From Dastarcus helophoroides (taxonomy: Eukaryota > Arthropoda > Insecta > Coleoptera > Bothrideridae), in the NCBI GenBank assembly GCA_028583605.1, contig CM053329.1:36455992-36519991 (forward strand): 64,000 nt of DNA. Direction: 5' to 3'. A model generated the notes under the pieces. That model was not told where the DNA came from, did not search any database, and was given only the letters and a program-made list of their open reading frames with translations. This document shows positions 31,232 through 42,219 of this stretch, one piece after another (the stretch's first letter is position 1; every line of letters starts with the position of its first letter). The position numbers and the translations under genes were made by a program.

Positions 31232-32555
31232 TGAAATTTACATATGTCTAAGCTCCATTTTCATTTAGTAAATTATAGTCATATCCTGGTCCTGTTTTAA
31301 TTAACAACATCAAATATTGGGGCGGCAATTGAGGGGTTCATATTTTCAACCATGCTCACAAATTACCGCTGCGGTGGTGACTTAAAGCATTTTAGACAGT
31401 TTCACCCTCACCCTGCGTCATAACTAGTAGTTTACAGATATTGAAGTTGGCACTCGGAACACCCCAAACGTCGACAGTGGTAACGTGATAATTAATAACG
31501 AAAAATATGACGTCATTAGCGCCTTGGCCATGTGTTTGCATCTACCCATCTAGCAGCAAGTCGTTAAATCGGGGGCAGGTAATATCATGAAGATTAATGT
31601 TAAAAATATGGAATATAAAGCAAAGTTATTTCGTTTTTAATTTTGCACATGTTTGATGTACGACCCCAAAAAGGACGTTTAGATGCCATATTTAAATGAA
31701 GGAAAGTCGTGGCCATTAAAGCTGCGGAAATTTTGATATATGGTCCCAAAGTTGTCTCGAAATAATCTACAGTCTTCTAGGCCTGAAGACTCGAGGGGGT
31801 ACATTAAATTGTTAATAAATAAACAATGTCACCTAGAAGAGCAAAAAATGCAGATGGTAATCGTTAAAATGCACGTTAGCTTCAGGTGATGCCGGAAATA
31901 ACATATTAAATATTTTTTTTTAAGTTTGCTGCCAGCTGCTTAGATCCCGAGTTTGTAATAAACAGTAGTTCTTAGTAAAGGCTTCTAATATAATGTGGGC
32001 AGACTATAATAAATATCAAATGCATCTCGTTGACTAATAATTAGAAAAGCGGCTTACATCGCTCATGTAATAACTACTTGCTTCTGAAGTGCGTATTGTA
32101 TCTGGTAGATCGTTGACTACAAATTAAATGTCCCTTTGAGCACTTTCAATGTATGTACCATCTACAGCTGTACCGATGCTGCAAACTTTGTTAAACTTCA
32201 GCGTACAATCAAAGAGTACATTTCCACCTTGGGAACTTCCCTTGAGCTTATCTTTTTTGTCGATATTGGACAAACAAAAATCATTTCAATTTTATATCCT
32301 GTTGTCCGTTCAGACATGCTTCCTCATTTATAAAATTATTTTGGATATACGCAACAAAACTAACTTAGCTTTAAAGAGTTCGTGCAAATTGCATAATGAT
32401 GTTATGTTCAAATTCGTTGATGTGTATTAAGCTGTCCTTGCCAGGCCTCCATATGTATGCATATTTGGTAGCAAAGTTGCCCCCTATTACGTTAGATGAC
32501 GCTGTCAGACGATTATATTTAAAAAAATTTACGTTTCGTATTTATGTATTATTTG
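31232..32555. other. ordinary-complexity island, no recognised gene
   Basis: A stretch near 32330-32520 has a diverged relative at 54925-55090 (shared ATTGCATAATGATGTT / ATTGCAGAATGATGTT, then TTCAAATTCGTTGAT and ACGTTAGATGACGCTG / ACGTTAGATAGCGCTA), so part of it is a dispersed repeat of unknown type. The frames at 32136-32584 overlap and are not recognised. Confidence 0.4.
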
Positions 32556-32561
32556 GGATTG

Positions 32562-32682
32562 TGGTGGAATGGACTGGTTCTTGATTACCTTCAAAAATTG
32601 AAATACACATCTTGTCCCCTGAAACCAAGATGTTTTTTAATCGTCTCTTGGTTTCAGGGGACAAGATTTGTATATCAATTTG
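32562..32682. mobile_element. family B PLE hairpin copy
   Basis: Cap GGTGGAATGGACTGGTTCTT, AAATACACATCTTGTCCCC, then after a short turn CTCTTGGTTTCAGGGGAC and AGATTTGTATATCAA. ATTTGGGATTG before and ATTTGGCGTTG after may be a target duplication (9 of 11). Confidence 0.7.
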
Positions 32683-32689
32683 GCGTTGG

Positions 32690-33650
32690 AGATTTTTCAG
32701 AATAAATTCAAAATTTCGAAAAAACTAATTTTTAGAGAAAAAGTCGAAATTCCCAGCAAAGTTTGGTACCGAATTATGAGATAAAAATCAAAATATCGAG
32801 GAAACGGCAAACTTTAAAATCCCAATCAAAATTTCGAACAAACTAATTTTAAGAAAAAAAGTCGAAATTCCCAGAAAGGTTCATTACCGAATTTTAAGAA
32901 AAAATAAAAAAATCGAGGAAATGGCAACTTTAAAAAAAAGAGGTCAAAATTTCTGAAAAGTCAAATTTAAAAGAAATCTAAATCTATGGAATTATTCGAT
33001 GTTAATAAAGATAAGAAATTTGAAAAGAGAACGAAGTCTTTGGAAGACAGTCGAAATTTCGACTACCAAATAAAGAAAGTTATCGAATTTTTTCTAAGAA
33101 AGTCAAATTTTAGGAAAACGATACAATTTTGAGAATAGCCGTTTATGAAAGAAACGAAACTTGAACAAAAAAATCAAAATTTTAAGAAAACGACTGAATT
33201 TCGAGGAAAATATTTAGATTTCCAGGAACATACAGGGTCAGATTTTAAAATAAATTTCAAATGTTCGAAAAAAGTCTAATTTTGAGAAAAATACCGAATT
33301 TACAATTTTTTAAATTCGTTTTTGTTTCGATTTTGTTCTCGGAATTTTGAAAAACAAACGAATTTGAAAGAGAAAATTTTTAAATTTAAAGAAAAAGATC
33401 GAAATTTCAAGAAAAAGGACGAAAGTTTAGTAAACATTGGAAATTGCCCAGAGTCTAATATTTTTGAAATTTTAGAAAAAGAACCAATTTTGAGAAAAAT
33501 GAATATTTTTTGTAATTTTCTCTTGACTGCTTCAATCGGAGGCAGACATGCGCCCCAATTTGCCAAACTCTAAGATTTCCTAAAAATTCATATCGGGATT
33601 TCTAGATAAAGGACGAATTTTGAAAAATAATTTTTTTTTTTTTTAACAAG
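32690..33650 (-). repeat. A-rich fuzzy satellite block
   Basis: AAATTTCGAACAAACTAATTT and TCGAAATTCCCAG recur about 120 bp apart at 32700 and 32820, with weaker order after that. Confidence 0.6.
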
Positions 33651-33659
33651 TCTTAAGTC

Positions 33660-33897
33660 TTAGGCAAATTCTTGTGCTGTCCAGCTTGACACACTGAGGA
33701 CTTCTGTCTACGGAGACTCTTTTTTCTATAGAACTTCCAAATTATGGAACTTCTTACCGAAAGGAATTTTCCCCAAAAATTACAACCTATCCTTGTTTAA
33801 GAGGGCGGTTCATCGCCATCCTTGTTTCCGCATCCTACTCGCAGTGCTTTGAAAGCCTAATAGGGTTACCATTTGCGAGTGGATTAAAATTAAAAAA
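33660..33897 (+). pseudogene. non-LTR retrotransposon ORF2 tail
   Basis: The frame contains SCAVQLDTLRTSVYGDSFFY, RTSKLWNFLPKGIF and YNLSLFKRAVHRH. This order (YxxSFFYRT, LWNxLP, FKRxVHR) is typical of the last part of ORF2 in Jockey/CR1-type LINEs. A stop lies near the GCTTTGAAAGCC region and an A-rich tail follows (about 33890). The minus-strand fragment at 42770-43060 is the same family. 5' truncation at about 33650 fits ordinary LINE insertion. Confidence 0.7.
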
Positions 33898-33899
33898 AA

Positions 33900-34430
33900 A
33901 ACATTTTTACAGTATTCCAGCTATGTCTATGACTCCAAAAAATATGGCATTCTTAAAAAATTATGTATATAAGTATTTATAAGCAAACTTGTTTTTCCTC
34001 AATTATATTATATGGTTAAATGTATGTTACATTTTCCAATAGAAATAGAATAAATCGACCAATGAGAAAATTTATTGCGGATACACGCACGATATTTACC
34101 AATATTGGGAAAATTTGCAATCTGTTCTCGAAGCCTCGCGAATTGGGGCAGCTATCTTCCCGAGCGGAGACGATCGTTGGATCCTAGATGGCAACGGCAG
34201 GTTAAATTGAAAGGTTCATTTTATTAAATAAAATTATCATCTAGAACTATTCATACCATTGATATTTTTGTAAAAATCTATCGATACTATCGATGGTAGA
34301 AACTATAGATGCATAGGGAACAGTACGAAAATCCAGCACTGATTACTCGCGACAAACAAATTAACTCAAGAAGAATTGAAATGTACAAAAAATGCCCAAT
34401 TTAATGTCGAATTTCAAAAAAGAAATTGAA
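33900..34430. other. ordinary-complexity spacer
   Basis: No gene seen. A GC-richer patch is at about 34130-34205. Confidence 0.35.
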
Positions 34431-34435
34431 GAGAA

Positions 34436-34482
34436 ATTTTTTAATCTTTCTTGGTTTCAGGGGACAAGATTTGTATTTCACG
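34436..34482 (+). mobile_element. family B 3' end, truncated
   Basis: TTTTTTAATCTTTCTTGG through CAGGGGACAAGATTTG to TATTTCA. Only the last 47 bases of the element are present, cut at both sides. Confidence 0.65.
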
Positions 34483-34489
34483 TTTGGAA

Positions 34490-35160
34490 TTGCCCTAAAA
34501 AAATTATTCTAAAAAAAAAACTGTTATAGCAACCACGGTGGGTAAATAAGATAGATTTGAATGATTATTGCAGTTAGCATGAGTAGGAACATATTCCCCG
34601 GATGAGTAGTTAAATCCCGCGCAGGCAATTAACATTTTTGTTATCGAAGAAATCGAAGTCATGCTGATGTATGACGATTTTTTAACATGCGCCGCATGTA
34701 AGAGGAACATTAGATAAATTGGTTTCGGACAATACAAAACCAACATCGGAGGTCATTTAATTCATACGAATGACGGTACATGTATGAAACGCGTAACTAT
34801 CTTACTGGTAAATGTTATCTAGCATCTAGAGACTTATTTTCAACTTATTTTCACATGCGTTTCGATTGGTGTTTGACGTACGGCCGATAAATGAATACAT
34901 TTTATTACAACCACTTCTACCAGATCGTCTTGCCTGATAGAAAAAAGAATATTATGTTACGCTCTGTGTAACATTTGTTTACATATTCCATTATGCCAAC
35001 TTGACAAATTTCAGATTCGTTACTGCAGAAGGAAAAACAACGGCAATAATCCAATAATGAATTATGGAATTCATTATGGCTGTTACATGACATCTGAACA
35101 AAACGTTAAATCAGACACTGGATGCTAAATGAAAATTGATTAAAGAAATACCAAAATATA
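34490..35160. other. ordinary-complexity spacer
   Basis: No gene seen. A minus frame of 80 codons at 34504-34746 has no recognised motif. Confidence 0.35.
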
Positions 35161-35172
35161 TACGTCTCCTAG

Positions 35173-35562
35173 TGTCAGTCTTCTGGTCTCAGTCTTCTGA
35201 CCTCAGTCTCCTGGTCTCAAGCTCCATGCCTCAGTCTTCTGATTTCATTCTCTTGGTTTCGGTCTCTCGTCTTCAATCTCCTGGTTTTGGCCTCACGATC
35301 TCAATCTTCTGGTTTCGGTCTCACGATTTTAGTCTCCTGACCTTAGTCTACCGGCCTCAGACTCCTGATCTCCTGGTTTCAGTCTCTCGTCTTCAGCCTC
35401 CTGGTTTTAGTCTCTCGTCTTCAGCCTCCTGGTTTTAGTCTCACGATCTCAGTCTTCTGGTTTCGACCTCAGGATCTCAGTCTCTTGACCTCAGTCTACC
35501 GGCCTCAGCCTACTGGCCTCAGTAGCTTTACATGAGTCTAGCTTCAGTTTTCTGGTCTTAAT
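35173..35562 (+). repeat. 14-bp minisatellite, about 27 units
   Basis: Units such as TCAGTCTTCTGGTC, TCAGTCTCCTGACC and TCGGTCTCACGATT repeat head to tail. The 14-bp phase is held for most of the array with one 8-base slip near 35365. It is pyrimidine-rich and GC-richer than its surroundings. The 100-codon frame over it repeats because three units make 42 bases. Confidence 0.9.
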
Positions 35563-35939
35563 ATACTGAAACCTTCAAAGTCGGGTAACTGTGAATTATC
35601 GTTAACTCAAATTAACCCTGCAACTGTGTGGTGGGGTTAAAATTACCCAAGCAGTTTTTAAAAGCGAGAGACTCTTATTTAGGTCGCACCTTTATTCTTG
35701 CTAGCTTCCTATCATAATGAGGACCATTGCCGAAGAAGGTTTATTTCGGTTATTTTTGAATGCTTCAATCAATCAATCAATGTTTATTTGTTTCTCAAAA
35801 ACTTTTTACAGTTTTTATAACAAAGGATTTGGCCTAGTTAGATCTAAATACATATAACGATATTAAACAGAAAAAATAATTCAAAAGAGAGCAAAAACAA
35901 AAGTGAATTATAATTTAAGTATTTCTTCTTACTGAGACA
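35563..35939. other. spacer, possibly LINE 3' end
   Basis: ATGCTTCAATCAATCAATCAATG at about 35760-35782 is an ATCA-type short tandem tail, a form seen at some LINE 3' ends. No ORF2 motif precedes it, so the identity is open. Confidence 0.3.
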
Positions 35940-37311
35940 TATACAGGCTGGACCATAAGTAATGGTACATAAAGCAAGAGTAGATTTTTCGTATAAAAAT
36001 AACGTGAGTTGGCCACATTTACCTTTTACCAAAAATTGATATTAACAGAGATACAGGGTATCAAAGTTAAAAAAAAATCGATTTTTTCATATAATTATCG
36101 AATAAATTGTAATATAGGCACGAAACTTGGCACAAGGGAGTTTCTTAAGTCGACAAGCTCTAATTTGCTAACATATTACCAATAGCTGATAGGGGGCGCT
36201 ACCTGCGCTATCCTGCATAATTCCAAATCTTCATAATTTTTTATGCACCCACGTATATTAATTTTAAATGGGTTACTTTATTTCCTGATATTTTTTAGCT
36301 AAGAAAGGTGTATTTCCTAAAAGTTGATACGAGCAACCGTTTCCAAGATATTTTCCTTTAAAGCTTGACGTGCCTTGATTTTAAATTACTAAAATATTAA
36401 ATTTTAGAAGTAGACTTAAAAAAAAAAGTAATCCTAAGACAGCTTTGAAACAAATTTATGTCAAATATTACTTTGCTGATAATATTATTACCTAAATTTT
36501 GAAAATCTCAATAAAGAAAATCCAAAAGATTAAGAGGTAATTTATTTTCTAACATGTGGGATATGATGTCTGAGTCCTCAGAAGAAAATTTTAATAGTCT
36601 GGGTGGTCAAAGCAGACGAATTTCAATAAAAGACAGCCAGATTTTTAATTGTTTACAATACCTTTACATGAAAAAAGTCATTTCCCACATACTTATTTTT
36701 GGAAATGAATTTTGTTTTGGTATTTTATTTAAATTTGCTTTAGAAATTTAAAAAATATGTGTAATAATAATTTCAGTAGAGTTATATTTGATATAAACTA
36801 TTTTAGAGTCAGTTTTATTACTTTTATTTTGAAACCTACTGCGAAAAATTCACATTTACATAACTTAAAATAAACGTACTGCAAACTTTGAAGACAGATA
36901 TCTTGAAAACGGTTGCTTGTATCAACATTTAGAAAGTATACCTTTTTTACGTAAAAAATGCAGGTAAATAAAAGCGTTTATTTAAAATAAGTGTACATAA
37001 AGGCACAAAAAAGTTATGATGCTTTAGAATAATACAGGGCAGCGCAGGTGGCGCCCCCCACGAGTTACTGACAATCTGTTAACAAATTAAAATTTCTTGA
37101 CCAAAGAAAACGCCCTATGCCAAATTTTTTGTCCATAGTGAAATGCGTTCATGAGTTATGCGAAAAAATCACATTTTTTTTTTCAACTTTGACACCCTAT
37201 ATCTCTGTTAATATCAACTTTTGGTAAAAGGTAAATGTGGCCTAATTACGTTATTTATACGAAAAATCTACTCTTGCTCTATGTACCATTACTTATGGTC
37301 CACCTTGTCTA
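35940..37311. mobile_element. long-TIR element, TA target
   Basis: Arms of about 450 bp (35940-36390 and 36870-37311) are inverted copies. The outermost sequence TATACAGGCTGGACC faces reversed TAGACAAGGTGGACC; TA at each outer edge suggests a Tc1/mariner-like TA duplication. Shared inner words: AAGTAATGGTACATA, CACATTTACCTTTTACCA and GCAACCGTTTTCAAGATAT. The centre (36391-36869) holds a 65-codon frame at 36554-36751 with no recognised motif. No transposase is seen, so it is non-autonomous. The exact superfamily is uncertain. Confidence 0.75.
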
Positions 37312-39754
37312 TGTACGTTATCGTTAACCAACACAGTTTCAGATTATGTAGTCACATAACAAATATAGAAGGGAAGGGAAATTTTTTAATAATAGCAGAG
37401 TTAAAAGGCTTACAAAATATTTAGGATTTGGCTTAAAAACATCATATTGACCTGTGCTTTCTCTTCTCTGTTTCACTTACCAAAGTAGAATGGAAATAAA
37501 AAAAAAGATAAATAAACTAGTATACATTCATTTGTTAGGTGGAATATTTAATTTTACTCATCATTTAATACAAAAGAACGTACCTATTTTTGAATGCATA
37601 GTGAGGCAACCAACCGATAGAATGATTACCCCACCATCAGTGGTGCGGCAAAAGAATTCTCCTGCGCCATGGGCCCTTGCACAATTTCTCATATTAGAAC
37701 AAGTTCAGGGAGCACATTATTTCTGTAGCCATCAATTTTTTAATATCTTAATAGCAATGGTAGCTCCATATTAATGAATAAAAAAAATTGGGCAGTTATG
37801 GGAACTGCCAACAGAAGTAAAAACTTAAAAGTATGACATAACAAACTTGAAGATATTAAAAATAAATCATTTTCCCAACTTTCAGCGGTTTCTCTCAGTT
37901 GAAGAGAAGTACAAATAATTGAGGGCGGCAACTAACATCCACATGCCATGACCATGGTATAACCACCGATGATGCAGTAATGCAAAACCTGGTTCGGTGT
38001 TAGCAAATATTTATCGAAAGATTGTGGAGATTTTAATATCTGTTGCTTTTTAATCAATAAAAAAGTTCAATAGTTATGAGGATTTATGTTATAAAAAATC
38101 CATTGGGATCTTATTTGAGGGAAATATTAATCCGTTGAGAAGAGAGAACAGTTAGTATATCAAAGTGAATTTCCATAACTCATCTAGAGTAATAATTAAC
38201 TCAAAGTAAACTGCCACTTTGTTACCACGATTGTGGATGTAGCACCTGCACACATCAATTCCATGTTACATTAAACATCTTAATTACAACCTGATTTTAA
38301 TTAACTGAAGTAATTAAAGCTTTATATGATGTACTGTGCGACAGTTCAATAAACGTTAACGTACCCGCATAACTTTTTTCAGTTCCACTCATCGAACAGT
38401 TCAGAGTAGCGTCAAAGCCTAGTTAAATATTTTTTTAACATCCTCCGGTGTTCTATTTTTGAACTGCATTGCAAATTAAAGGTATTTCATTGTATTACAC
38501 CGGGATAGTTAAAACAAGGTATCATTAACATTGCTGAAGTGGAGTTCTTGTCGACAGAGTGTAAACTATCGTTGTTTGCGCATTGTGGAAAGACTCGGAC
38601 AACCGAACCGTAACTATACCAGCTGAGGAAATAATCACCATCCATTATAACAGTGACATATCATTGTTTAAGAAATAAGAATACCATTGGTTGTAGCTGG
38701 AAACGTGGGGAACGTTGGCCAATCCGACTGAAGCCACTTAAGTCATTAATTAATTCACAAATGGACAACGTTATTTGCTTAATGGCTTCATATTTTTGGT
38801 TTATGTTGAAATTGTGCTTAATTGAAATTACTTGCCAGCTAAAAGCCTAATAACATGTTAATTATTGTAATTATAGTGGACCATGGACTCGTACACAACT
38901 TCGTTATCGTTTGTTACTGTTTTTTTCTCCCCATAAATTTTTTGGGTATTGTAGGTGCACAAGGATGTAAAAGAACTTTGTCCACTTCACAAAGACAAAT
39001 TACTTTTGATGCCTATCACAACGAGACCGAACCGTCTTGCTTGGAAGATGGAAGACGGAATTCATTACATATGCAGAGGTATTTTGAACGCACCTATAAT
39101 CTCGCATCCTACATCAATCATATTTTACAATATCACCTTTATTGCTATTGACATTCATTATAAATGATGTAGAAGAAATCGACTGGCATCTGATTATACC
39201 TTTTCACAAATTATCGTTAATCTGTAAATTAAGTCGCCTCGGAGTTTAAGCTCCACAAAAACTTGACTGGTGTCCTTATATTTAATCCTTATTTTCATCT
39301 TAGTGTCAAATCGTAATAATTGCCAGATCTGCATCGTTTAATCTCGGGTCAACAACGTCCGAGTCGTAAAGGATTCAAAATAAAATGTTTGGGATCGCCA
39401 CAAAAGAGACAAAGGCTGGCGAAATGAGTTATAAAGTTTCAGTACGGAAGAATTAAATTTAGCGGTTAAATTTCCTCGAGCATAAAACACTCCAAACTGC
39501 AAATCTTTATGTGCTCAGATAACTTAAGATTTTTATTGTTTCTGTGTAAACTAAAATTGAATCCAACCGACTTCGAGCCATCAACACTTTTACGGAACCA
39601 TTTGCTTAACTTAAAATGTCCAAGGAAACCGAGATTCATTTGTATGATGCACCATCAAATGAGGACGAATAAAACGTCTTCAGGGGACCACCCTTTTGCC
39701 GCTTTTGGTTTTACTGACATTTTTAGGATTTAATTTAATTTTGTGAAAATAAAC
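37312..39754. other. ordinary-complexity island with one exon candidate
   Basis: Intergenic or intronic in appearance, with CCAAT/TAATTA-like words. Frames of 63-106 codons (for example 37454-37774) have no recognised domain. See 38956-39077 for the only splice-flanked candidate. Confidence 0.35.
38956..39077 (+). CDS. candidate internal exon, unassigned
   Basis: A pyrimidine-rich run (TTTTTTTCTCCCC, about 38919-38931) and TTTTTTGGGTATTGTAG (38938-38954) precede GTGCACAAGG, and CATATGCAGAGGTATTTTG (about 39067-39085) could hold a donor. Between them two frames are open. One reads VHKDVKELCPLHKDKLLL..., the other GAQGCKRTLSTSQRQITFD... with two cysteines and an NET glycosylation-type triplet. 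Composition is more balanced than in neighbouring DNA. I recognise neither frame. It may be chance. Confidence 0.25.
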
Positions 39755-39765
39755 CCTGCAATATG

Positions 39766-40320
39766 CTGAAATACAAAATTTGTCCCCTGAAACCAAGAAA
39801 GATTAAAAAACCATAACAAAGGTTTGCTGTAACGAGTTTTAACAGCTAAGCTATCATCTTCAGAGAGATAGTAACTGATTGTCTGTTTGCTTGATAATAA
39901 CTCCAGAATAGCTAAACTGATTTTACCAAAAGTATGAGTATAACTTGAGTTATTTTTATTTTCTTCCTAAAAGACAGGAAGATTGATAAACCTGATAAAA
40001 GAATTCTATTTGTTTTAATGCTGTTTAAATAAAAGGTAGCTATTTTAAACTTTTGTAACAAACCTATTAATATGCCTAAGAAAGCTGCTCTACTCTTACT
40101 GAAAATCTCATTAAAATTAGTTGAGCAAATTTCAAGTTCTTTGTGCACAAACAGTTTTGTCTGTTCATTTAAAAATTCAGAGAGATATTCAATGTAGTAT
40201 CTCTGAAGATGATAGCTTGGCTGTCGAAACGCGTTAGAGCAACCTTTGTTGTGTTTCAGGGGACAAGTTTTGTATTTCAATTTTTGAAGATAACCAAGAA
40301 CCAGTCCGTTCCACCAAAAT
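39766..40320 (+). mobile_element. full family B non-autonomous PLE with 11-bp target duplication
   Basis: Flanked by CCTGCAATATG at 39755-39765 and 40321-40331. The left end is CTGAAATACAAAATTTGTCC and the right end AAGAACCAGTCCGTTCCACC plus AAAAT. Both ends carry a hammerhead: decayed on the minus strand at about 39821-39868, intact on the + strand at 40199-40240. The 300-bp interior matches that of 6052-6576 in reverse, including a frame found in both (GLLQKFKI.TFYLNSIKTN). That conserved frame may be real or a shadow of shared DNA. Confidence 0.85.
40199..40240 (+). ncRNA. hammerhead ribozyme (family B), intact core
   Basis: Core CTGAAGA at 40203-40209, extra U, stem II GATAGC/GCTGTC with a TTG loop (one G-U pair), GAA at 40226-40228, palindromic stem III ACGCGT at 40229-40234, cleavage expected after U40235. 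Helix I has three pairs (TCT against AGA). Located at the right end of a complete element. Confidence 0.75.
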
Positions 40321-40358
40321 CCTGCAATATGTGAAAATTTATTGATAAATTTGTGTTG

Positions 40359-40480
40359 GTAGTAGAATTAAAAATATGTGATCGGCGACCAGGGATTGAA
40401 CCCGGGATATGCACGTGAGAGGCAGGTTCCTTAATCGCAGAACCACCCCCGTCACTACTTACAATTCTACGTATTCTCTT
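40359..40480 (-). mobile_element. tRNA-derived SINE, copy 1
   Basis: On the minus strand a tRNA-like body carries GGGTTCAATCCCTGG, a good B box with paired flanks (CCCGGG...CCTGG-type stem), and an A-box-like GTGGTTCTGCGATTAAGG about 35 bases upstream. It continues into a tail ending in TTTTTAATTCTACTAC. Not a functional tRNA: the acceptor stem does not close. Confidence 0.65.
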
Positions 40481-40575
40481 CAGGTATCCTACTCTCGATA
40501 TCTACTACAACTCGGTACGCATAATACATAAAGATAAGTGTCATGCTGCTAGATGGATCCCGACTTCTGATATTG

Positions 40576-40700
40576 TAGCAGAATTAAAAATGTGTGATCG
40601 GTTACCGGGAATTGAACCCGAGACCTTCAGGTGAGAGGCAGACTTCTTAACCTACGGAGCTACTGCCACCACTGCTTTCAATTCTACTTATTCTTTTCAA
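40576..40700 (-). mobile_element. tRNA-derived SINE, copy 2
   Basis: Same plan as copy 1, 216 bp away: B box CGGGTTCAATTCCCGG, A-box-like region AGTAGCTCCGTAGGTTAAG and the tail ATTTTTAATTCTGCTAC. The two copies share ends but differ at many positions, so they are old relatives. The pogo-like element begins directly after this copy. Confidence 0.65.
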
Positions 40701-40701
40701 G

Positions 40702-41465
40702 TACAGTAACACTCCGTTTAACGCTGCTCCGTTTAACGTTGTTTGTTTCGGTTAAACGCTTTTTTATTGGAATAATGAGATTATCTGAAAATTGCAGGCA
40801 CCATTGGGCTTCCCCTAAATTTAAAGTACATACAACTATACATATATAATTTTTCTTAATGAGGTTACGAAAAAATGTTTGAACGGAGTGTGTAAAAATA
40901 TTTGGCAAGATCTAAACCAGGACAGTGACACTAGAAACTTTGCTGATATGAACGAAATAGTCGAATTAGCGAACAAAAAATGTGAAAGTTCTCAAAGAAA
41001 TGTTGATGATGAGCTCAAGGAAATAGTGGATCAAGAACAACACAAAAATATTAAAACTAGTGATTTCCGAAAAACAAAAACAATTTTCAACGGCATTTCT
41101 AAAAACCAGGTTAGCCACTATAAGAGAAATTATAAACCAATTTATTGAAAATGAAGCAGCTTTTCATAGGAGTTCAAAGGCAAGGTACAAGGTGCCATGG
41201 ATGCCTTTCCCATATGTTCACAACTTCTTATAGGGCACTCAAGAAAAATACAAATGACATTAGGGCGCCTTCTTGGTGAGAAAGCGGAAAAATTGGAAAT
41301 GCAAAAGAATCCGAATGATCTAAACATGAATGATGTCTTGCTTTCTACACCAGTTTTACCCTAACCCCATTAAGTACATTAAGAGATGGCCTCGTTTAAC
41401 GCTGTTTCGTATAACGCTCTACTTGGTTGGAACGTAACCCCCGCATTAAGCGGGGTTTTACTGTA
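40702..41465. mobile_element. pogo/Tigger-like element with TA target
   Basis: The ends are TA-CAGTAACACTCCGTTTAACG and reversed TA-CAGTAAAACCCCGCTTAATG, with TA on both outer edges. Extra inner copies of CGTTTAACGCTG/CGTTTAACGTTG lie at both ends, typical of Tigger-type termini. At 764 bp it is far shorter than an autonomous copy (about 2-3 kb in that family), so it is internally deleted and keeps only the transposase tail. Confidence 0.75.
40858..41148 (+). pseudogene. pogo/Tigger-type transposase C-terminal tail
   Basis: The open stretch includes NGVCKNIWQDLNQDSDTRNF, EIVELANKKC and DDELKEIVDQEQHKNI. An W-x-x-L/aspartate-rich region followed by a helical acidic segment resembles the C-terminal end of Tigger-type transposases after the DDE domain; the DDE domain itself and the N-terminal DNA-binding domain are absent. 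There is no true start codon in position. It lies inside the matching TIR element, which supports the call. Confidence 0.5.
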
Positions 41466-41544
41466 TATCTTGCTCTGGGTACCTGCTACGGTATCAAGGA
41501 CTTTTTTGTTTAAAATTTCTCGGAGAATATTTAAAATAATTTTT

Positions 41545-41657
41545 GTTAATAGTATCCCTCTGAAGATGATAACTTGGCTATCGAAACGCATTAGCGCAAA
41601 CTTTGTTGTGTTTTTTAATCTTTCTTTGTTTCAGAGGACAAAATTTGTATTTCAATA
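41545..41657 (+). mobile_element. family B PLE copy with damaged hammerhead
   Basis: Core CTGAAGA and GAAACGCAT are present, but stem II is GATAAC/GCTATC (one mismatch) and stem III ACGCAT (one mismatch). The 3' half TCTTTCTTTGTTTCAGAGG and AAATTTGTATTTCAAT follow. AATAG occurs before and after, a weak target duplication. Confidence 0.65.
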
Positions 41658-41659
41658 GA

Positions 41660-42085
41660 TAGGTGTTTTTCAAAATTTTTCTTTTCATCAGATTTTTAAT
41701 TTGAGCTTGTGTTTTGTTTTATGAAATTTTGACTTCAAATAAAATCTTAATATTTTAAAAAATACGATTTCTTATCGTCTAAGATTGACTTAAATATCCA
41801 AATTTTGTCTTTTTTTAAACTTCCAGTTTAACTCGAATTAACAAAAAACTGAAAATTACAGTTTAAACTTGGAACGCAAATAACACTGGAACAATTTGAC
41901 CCTTTGCATCAAAATTGAGCATTTCTGGGTAGATTCTCGGTTGTGAGATTGATCAGTAAACTCTGTTTATTTTCTGAAATTTTGGATGACCCCAGCTGCA
42001 GACCATTAGTAAAAAATTTGACTTTTTTGGCTTTAAATTTGGACTCTTTTTTTTGAGATTTTTAATTTGATATTATCAAAGGGTT
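41660..42085 (+). repeat. T-rich fuzzy satellite block
   Basis: TTTTGACTTCAAATAAAATC-type words, low order. Confidence 0.5.
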
Positions 42086-42219
42086 TGGATTCTTTTAGTA
42101 CTTGGCGAAGAATCTTGGTCTCTTCTTCTTGGTCGCATCCACTAAAAAACATTTATTGTAGCGGATGAATATACAAAATAAAAAATAGAAAATTTGTAAT
42201 GTCTTTGACATAGGGTTAT

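Noticed and set aside
35136..35438. 100-codon frame with repeated SVSRLQ-like words
   Set aside because: Produced by the 14-bp minisatellite.
40380..40465. Functional tRNA gene
   Set aside because: B box is good but the acceptor and anticodon stems do not form. Two diverged tandem-like copies with common tails indicate a SINE.
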